10,409 nt of DNA from assembly GCA_017513365.1 (NCBI GenBank), contig JAFXFY010000232.1:1-10409 (forward strand). Direction: 5' to 3'. The position numbers and the translations under genes are program-made. Origin of the DNA: Alphaproteobacteria bacterium. GTDB taxonomy: Bacteria > Pseudomonadota > Alphaproteobacteria > CAAHEQ01 > UBA3637. The notes beneath the pieces were generated by a model, which had not been told where the DNA came from, ran no database searches, and saw only the letters and a list, made by a program, of their open reading frames with translations. Numbering within the stretch: the stretch's first letter is position 1; each line of letters begins with the position of its first letter. This document shows, in pieces, positions 5,732-10,409 of the stretch.

Positions 5732-5755
5732 AGCACACTTCAATTTATTTGTCAA
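5727..5755 (-). promoter_or_regulatory. Promoter of the small-protein/ankyrin operon
   Basis: On the minus strand a full-consensus TTGACA (5755-5750) is followed after exactly 17 nt by TATTCT (5732-5727), with TG one base before the -10 (extended -10). It is the best promoter in the window. It lies entirely in the 90-bp gap after the gpsA stop, giving the ankyrin unit its own transcription start about 47 nt before the ATG at 5673. No clear terminator for gpsA precedes it. Confidence 0.72.
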
Positions 5756-5763
5756 TTATTTTT

Positions 5764-6762
5764 TTAAAACGGATCAGTTTCCGCCTTATACGGCCGGCTG
5801 AGCAATTCTTGCAAGATATCACTGACCGGTTTGTTATGATATAGAGCGCTTTCTACCGCTTCGCAAATCGGCATATCCACATTTAAAGCTCTTGCCCGCT
5901 TCATAACGGCTGCGGCCGTCGGCACCCCTTCTACCGTTGCGGTAGATTCAGCCAATACTTGCTGGGCATTTCCATTACACCCCAGTTTATACCCAAAAGA
6001 ATAATTCCGAGATTGAGTAGAACAACACGTTAAAACCAAATCTCCGACACCAGACATCCCCAGTACCGTAGAACGATGACCACCAAGCGCTCTGGCAAAT
6101 CTGGCCATTTCGCTGAGCCCACGTGTAATTAAAGCCGCCCGACCATTATCTCCAAATCCGCAACCATCCACAACGCCGGCCGCAATGGCTATCACGTTTT
6201 TGAGTGAACCACAAACTTCGGGTGCAACAATATCCGTTGAAAAATATGGCCTAAACATGGCTGACCCCATCATTTGAACTAGTTGTTCGGCTAATTTACC
6301 ATCCTCGGCAGCAATTGTTGTTGCTGTTGGATTTCCTTTAGCTACTTCAGCCGCAAACCCCGGGCCGGACAAAACACAAATCGTGGCATCCGGCAAAACT
6401 TCTTTAGCGACTTCAGTTAATAACAAACCGGAACTAACCTCAATTCCCTTAGCACATAAAACAAGCGGTATTTCCTTGCGCCAAATCGGCTTTAATGTTT
6501 CCAATACGGAACGGGTAAATTGTGCCGGAGCTACCAACAAGACAACATCGGCAAACGCCACCGCTTGCCCAATATCGGTTGTGGCCCGAATGGCCTCCGA
6601 CAACACTGCAGCCGGCAAAAATTTATTTGTATGAGTCGTATTAATAGAAGCCACAACCTCTTCTTCTCTTGCCCAGACCAGAACATTATTACCGGCCCGT
6701 TCGGCGGTTATTGCTAACGCTGTTCCCCAAGCACCTGCACCAATTACTGATATATTCGCCAT
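5764..6762 (-). CDS. gpsA: Glycerol-3-phosphate dehydrogenase [NAD(P)+]
   Basis: GpsA reduces dihydroxyacetone phosphate to sn-glycerol 3-phosphate, the backbone of all bacterial phospholipids, in the cytoplasm. The 332-residue length is normal for the family. Visible landmarks are the Rossmann motif GAGAWGTALA (8-17), CAKGIE (103-108), SGPGFAAEVA (132-141), the catalytic Lys188 in CGSLKNVIAIAAG, NGRAALITRGLSEM (206-219), GVGDLVLTC (238-246) and the substrate-side QSRN (250-253). The start at 6762 has a strong AGAGGG ribosome binding site 5 nt upstream, which overlaps the stop of the preceding lplT-aas gene. Only 8 nt separate that gene's stop codon from gpsA, so the two form one phospholipid operon driven from 10221-10249. 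The gene looks intact, with no odd residue. Confidence 0.97.
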   Translation of the reverse strand: MANISVIGAGAWGTALAITAERAGNNVLVWAREEEVVASINTTHTNKFLPAAVLSEAIRATTDIGQAVAFADVVLLVAPAQFTRSVLETLKPIWRKEIPLVLCAKGIEVSSGLLLTEVAKEVLPDATICVLSGPGFAAEVAKGNPTATTIAAEDGKLAEQLVQMMGSAMFRPYFSTDIVAPEVCGSLKNVIAIAAGVVDGCGFGDNGRAALITRGLSEMARFARALGGHRSTVLGMSGVGDLVLTCCSTQSRNYSFGYKLGCNGNAQQVLAESTATVEGVPTAAAVMKRARALNVDMPICEAVESALYHNKPVSDILQELLSRPYKAETDPF

Positions 6763-6770
6763 TGTTCCCT

Positions 6771-9700
6771 CTATCCATTCACTGTTTTTTCGGCCAATTC
6801 TTTGGCTGCGACATAGTTAAATTTACCTGTACCCAACAAAGGTGGTTCATCCGTTGTAATAATACGGCTTGGAATACCAAGTTCCGTTACACCGGCTGAT
6901 TTAAAGGCGCTAATTAACTCGTCTTTCGTAATATCTTTACAGGTTGTAATCAAAACAATTTGCTCACCTTTTTTGGCATCCGGAATATTTACAGCCCCCG
7001 TAATGTATCCAGGCCATTTTTTCTCAATCACCATTTCAACACTCAACAATGACACCATTTCTCCACCAATTTTGGCAAATCGTTTACTACGCCCTTTGAT
7101 ATAGATATAACCATCTTCGTCCACAGACACAATATCACCGGTATCATACCAACCCTCTTTTGGCGGATCTAACTCTAACGGCTTATCATAACGCATATAT
7201 CCTTGCATGATATTCGGGCCTTTGACCAATAATTCTTTTCCTTCTTTAATGCCCGGCACTTCACGCAATTGATATTCCATACCAGCCAAAATACGACCAA
7301 CCGAACCTTTGGAATGGTGCAAGAAACTGTTTACCGCAATAAATGGAGAACATTCTGTTGCCCCGTACCCTTCAAAAATACGGACGCCGAATTTTTCTGC
7401 CCAAATGCGACGCGTTTCATCTTTAACCTTTTCGGCACCACTGGCAACGATACGCAAGCTGTTAAAATCGTATGGGTTTGCACACTTTGCATATCCGGCC
7501 AAGAACGTATCCGTACCAAAGAAAATTGTAGCTTTAGTTGACGCACAAATTTCCGGAATCACACGATAATGAAGTGGTGTCGGATATAAGAATGTTTTAA
7601 TACCAGCCACCAACGGTAAAATTAACCCCGCTCCCAAACCAAAGGAGTGGAACATCGGCAAACAATTGAGCAAGACATCCGTCGGATACACATCAAAACG
7701 ACATAATACTTGATAGCTGTTAGCCAACATATTGCTGTGTGATAAGAACACCGCTTTTGGCATCCCTTCAGACCCTGAGGTAAATAAGACCACAGCCGTG
7801 TCATCGGCACTGACCTTACCGCCGGATGTTTTTTTGTAAGCACGTTCCGGACATAAAGCCCCATAAATACCAAACATCTTATCTGATGTTGTCAAAATAT
7901 CTTTTAAATCCTCTAAGTATAAAACTTTAACACCACCGGCTTGAATTTCGGCTACCAAATTATCCAATTTAGCCAATTGAACAACTTTTTTCGCCGTTAT
8001 AACCGTTTTTAATCCAACCGTTTTACAAGTAGCCAACACTTGTTTCGGACCGGATGTAAAGTTAATCATACACGGTACTTTGCCGTAGGCTTGCAACCCT
8101 AAAAACGCCAAAGCACACCCACCGGATGTCGGCATCATCAAACCGACATATTTATCATCTCCGATGGCTTTATTCATTAAGCGTCCCAAAACAAACGCCT
8201 TTAAAAACACCATCATAAATTTCATGGGTTTTCTGGCTGTATCTTCCATAACCGCTTTAAACCGACCGGCCATCTTCATAGAACGAGCAATCGTTTGAAA
8301 TAACGGCGCAGACTTACTATAACTGTCAAAGGTTATACCCGCCATCACATCATAGAGTTTTGAACTGATTTGTTCACGAATTTCACGTGTTGGCAATCCT
8401 TCTTTAACGGTCAACTCTACCGGTGGCAAAATCGTCAAGGTAATTTTCGGGAACCATCTGAAGTCAGCTTTTTTACCCAATACACGAGAGAAAACTGCAT
8501 GTTTTGCCCCATCAATACGAATAGGCAAAATCGGCGCATCCCCTTTCAGAGCCATCATTGCCGGACCTTCGTAAATTTTCATACGAGAGTTTCCGCCATC
8601 AATAAATCCTTCGGTCAAAATCATACATAATTTATTTTGTTGTAATTCTTCGGCCATATCTTTAACGGCAAACGGACTGACAGGATCCAAGGGTTTCACC
8701 TCAACCAAATTTGTCATAAACTTAACGATAGGCTTATCCATCAATTTATCACTGACTGTGAAAACGATTTTTTTATCAATAAAAGCCGAAATCAACAACA
8801 CATCTAAATAAGAGGTGTGATTTGTCATAATCAAAGCTCTGGGGCCGGCAACAGCCAAATTCTCAAGACCTTCAATTTTGGCATCAAACACCGTACGGAA
8901 AATTTTACGGAATAATTCACGGCGTGAATTAATTGGCATTAACCGTATCATATATAATGCAATAAACAAATTGGCTACAGCCAACAATCCTACAATGGTA
9001 AGTAATTCAAAACCGACCAAATGTAATGCCATAACCAAAATCAATCCTGCAACAACCGCTATCGCATTAACCATATTAGAGAATGCCATAATCCGTCCCA
9101 AATATTTAAACGGTGCATTAATTTGCAACAATGCATAAAACGGGATAATATAAAAAGCCGATAATCCACCTAAAACAAATGTATCCACCAAAATCCTTAA
9201 ATAATCAAAATCTGATGTAAACATTTTGGCAACAGTAATGGCTTTATCCGTTTGAGGCAATTGACCGCCAGCAGATACAACATCAAATAAAAACAATGAC
9301 ATCAACAACGATACGAAAGCCGTCCATGCCCCCATATTATTTTTACGGGACACCCGTGCATATAAAAAGGATGCTAATATGTACCCCAACGAAAATAAAC
9401 CGGACAAGAACAATACAACCGACCAACGCGCATTTAGTACATACCGACCAAATTCGGCAGAAAATGCCACCACAACCGAAGCTAGCAACCAAAACCAAGC
9501 AACACCCGTTAAATACGTCCATACATCAAAATTGTTTTTGATTTTATCGGCCACGAAACCAAAAGCTTTTATTGGCGATTTCAAAATCATCATATCGGGT
9601 TCAATTGCATCTGTTTTCGGCAACTTTAACGAAATCAAAAAGCTGATGACCGACAGCAAAAATGCAGCAGAACACACAACATAATAAGCCGTATCAAATT

Positions 9701-10187
9701 TCACGATACTGGTTAACAAAAGAGCCGAAAAAATACCACCGATAGCTGTTGACATTTTCAACCAAATATTACCATTATTCAGCTTTGCCTTATCCACCAA
9801 AACGGGCAATAAAGAATAATCCGCTACACGCAAACACGCACTGACAAATCCCAACGAGGCTGTAATAATAACCAACAACCAACTGGAATCCAAAGACAAA
9901 CTAACAAGAGCCATCAGCATAACGCCAATTTCAACAACCCGAATAATCTGTAAAATTTTCGTTTTAGAATATTTATCCGTAAACTGACCAGCAAAAACTG
10001 AGGCGAAACAAAAAGAAAGAGCATATAAAATAGCCGCACAAACAACTATAGCGGGATTATACTGCGTCATTTTATAGGTAACAAAAAACAAAAAGACGGT
10101 ACGAATAAATCCATCATTAACAGCTGATATAAAATGAGGTACCAACAAAGGTAAGAATCGCTTATCTTTTAACATATTTTTTAGCAT
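6771..10187 (-). CDS. aas: LplT-Aas fusion: lysophospholipid transporter / acyltransferase / acyl-ACP synthetase
   Basis: This 1138-residue protein joins three activities that E. coli splits between LplT and Aas. Residues 1 to about 415 are a 12-TM major-facilitator domain, LplT-like, for moving lysophospholipids across the inner membrane. Residues about 430-620 are a PlsC-like acyltransferase with NHTSYLD (456-462), giving the HX4D pair His457/Asp462, and MKIYEGPAM (536-544), as in Aas. Residues about 640-1138 are an acyl-adenylate-forming ligase: TSGSEGMPK (803-811), PMFHSFGLG (844-852), YGATE (941-945), YDTGD (1014-1018), GRSKRFAKIGGE (1032-1043) and Lys1122 in GTGK near the end. Together they would take in lysophosphatidylethanolamine, activate a fatty acid and restore the diacyl lipid. 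Acyltransferase motif III reads LTEGFID (524-530) instead of the usual FPEGR, losing the Arg. The ATG has AGGAG 6 nt upstream, and gpsA follows directly. Confidence 0.95.
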   Translation of the reverse strand: MLKNMLKDKRFLPLLVPHFISAVNDGFIRTVFLFFVTYKMTQYNPAIVVCAAILYALSFCFASVFAGQFTDKYSKTKILQIIRVVEIGVMLMALVSLSLDSSWLLVIITASLGFVSACLRVADYSLLPVLVDKAKLNNGNIWLKMSTAIGGIFSALLLTSIVKFDTAYYVVCSAAFLLSVISFLISLKLPKTDAIEPDMMILKSPIKAFGFVADKIKNNFDVWTYLTGVAWFWLLASVVVAFSAEFGRYVLNARWSVVLFLSGLFSLGYILASFLYARVSRKNNMGAWTAFVSLLMSLFLFDVVSAGGQLPQTDKAITVAKMFTSDFDYLRILVDTFVLGGLSAFYIIPFYALLQINAPFKYLGRIMAFSNMVNAIAVVAGLILVMALHLVGFELLTIVGLLAVANLFIALYMIRLMPINSRRELFRKIFRTVFDAKIEGLENLAVAGPRALIMTNHTSYLDVLLISAFIDKKIVFTVSDKLMDKPIVKFMTNLVEVKPLDPVSPFAVKDMAEELQQNKLCMILTEGFIDGGNSRMKIYEGPAMMALKGDAPILPIRIDGAKHAVFSRVLGKKADFRWFPKITLTILPPVELTVKEGLPTREIREQISSKLYDVMAGITFDSYSKSAPLFQTIARSMKMAGRFKAVMEDTARKPMKFMMVFLKAFVLGRLMNKAIGDDKYVGLMMPTSGGCALAFLGLQAYGKVPCMINFTSGPKQVLATCKTVGLKTVITAKKVVQLAKLDNLVAEIQAGGVKVLYLEDLKDILTTSDKMFGIYGALCPERAYKKTSGGKVSADDTAVVLFTSGSEGMPKAVFLSHSNMLANSYQVLCRFDVYPTDVLLNCLPMFHSFGLGAGLILPLVAGIKTFLYPTPLHYRVIPEICASTKATIFFGTDTFLAGYAKCANPYDFNSLRIVASGAEKVKDETRRIWAEKFGVRIFEGYGATECSPFIAVNSFLHHSKGSVGRILAGMEYQLREVPGIKEGKELLVKGPNIMQGYMRYDKPLELDPPKEGWYDTGDIVSVDEDGYIYIKGRSKRFAKIGGEMVSLLSVEMVIEKKWPGYITGAVNIPDAKKGEQIVLITTCKDITKDELISAFKSAGVTELGIPSRIITTDEPPLLGTGKFNYVAAKELAEKTVNG

Positions 10188-10220
10188 ACAAATCTCCTAA
10201 AATCATACAAATATATTCTT

Positions 10221-10249
10221 TGTATAGCATAAAGCCCCCAAAATCGCAA
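10221..10249 (-). promoter_or_regulatory. Extended -10 promoter of the lplT-aas/gpsA operon
   Basis: On the minus strand TTGCGA (10249-10244), a 17-nt spacer and TATACA (10226-10221) are present, with TG one base before the -10. Transcription would start near 10214, about 27 nt before the ATG at 10187, whose ribosome binding site AGGAG is at 10198-10194. Nothing else was seen between 10201 and 10284. Confidence 0.6.
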
Positions 10250-10284
10250 GCCCCTAAAAGATGATACTTTTATGACGAACACAT

Positions 10285-10409
10285 GAAAAGAGCCTCCCCT
10301 GGAAATGGTGAACAAGCGGGAGCTGATGGAACTCATCGCCCGGAAGGCCTTCGCCCTCCTGGGCAGAAACGTAAGCGCCAAAGCGGTGGACCGGGGTGCG
10401 GTCCCTGCG
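10285..10409. other. GC-rich terminal segment of different origin (possible chimeric join)
   Basis: By direct count 79 of these 125 bases are G or C (63%), against 28 of 84 (33%) in 10201-10284 immediately before. The switch is abrupt and nothing in the other 10.28 kb resembles it. With the window edge only 125 bases away, an assembly chimera at a contig end is the simplest reading. A real junction with transferred DNA is possible but no repeat, integrase or attachment site is seen. Confidence 0.65.
10305..10409 (+). CDS. Partial open frame in the GC-rich tail, N-terminal fragment, unidentified
   Basis: From an ATG at 10305 the frame stays open for 35 codons to the window end. The peptide begins MVNKRELMELIARKAFALL and continues with GRNVSAKAVDRGAVPA. 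Most codons end in G or C, as expected for real coding sequence in a GC-rich genome. The in-frame stop upstream is at 10284-10286, and a second ATG lies at 10326; there is no convincing ribosome binding site. The basic/acidic, Leu- and Ala-rich start looks helical. I cannot assign a family, and the overlapping frame from an ATG at 10283 is also open but gives a low-complexity Gly/Pro/Arg peptide, so it is less credible. If the join is artificial, this gene does not belong to the organism of the rest of the window. Confidence 0.35.
   Translation, partial: MVNKRELMELIARKAFALLGRNVSAKAVDRGAVPA

Noticed and set aside
10181..10381. Minus-strand open frame of about 66 codons upstream of lplT-aas
   Set aside because: It starts with TTG in the GC-rich tail, crosses the composition break and the promoter of lplT-aas, and gives a composition unlike any known family.

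Overview
The window looks like one contig end from an AT-rich alphaproteobacterium, probably an uncultured host- or gut-associated lineage. The evidence is the MlaE/MlaF pair coupled to radA, an alphaproteobacterial-looking gpsA, a three-domain LplT-Aas fusion, an ankyrin-repeat gene, and small Cys-rich secreted proteins of a kind I associate with gut Alphaproteobacteria. The lineage is an inference; the gene identities of radA, mlaE, mlaF, gpsA and lplT-aas are read directly from motifs. No mobile element, CRISPR array, tRNA or rRNA was recognised.

Layout. On the minus strand at the left edge, mlaE, mlaF and the first 34 codons of radA form a tight operon driven by a good sigma-70-type promoter at 1762-1790. 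Divergent from it, a structured leader of about 190 nt (about 1880-2069) ends in an intrinsic terminator just ahead of a secreted, eight-cysteine, possibly C-type-lectin-like protein (2100-2525). A small lipoprotein (2586-2867) follows, with its ribosome binding site inside an inverted repeat. The lipoprotein gene converges on, and overlaps by 19 bp, a minus-strand six-TM membrane protein of unknown family (2849-3532). Next on the minus strand come a large two-block ankyrin protein (3617-5350) and its translationally coupled small partner (5347-5673). Their consensus-like promoter carries an inverted repeat over the -10/start region. The right half is a minus-strand phospholipid operon: the lplT-aas fusion (6771-10187) followed 7 nt later by gpsA (5764-6762), with its own extended -10 promoter at 10221-10249.

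How the genes fit together. Three of the five gene groups concern the envelope: MlaEF (intermembrane phospholipid traffic), LplT-Aas (lysophospholipid import and re-acylation) and GpsA (glycerol-3-phosphate supply), plus three exported or membrane proteins of unknown role. The ankyrin operon is the most accessory-looking part.

The last about 125 bases jump from about 33% to about 63% GC and hold an open frame with strongly GC-rich third positions. They do not look like the same genome and may be an assembly chimera. The strongest candidates for something undescribed are the leader RNA, which has two mutually exclusive helices feeding a terminator, and the ankyrin operon with its operator-like repeat.
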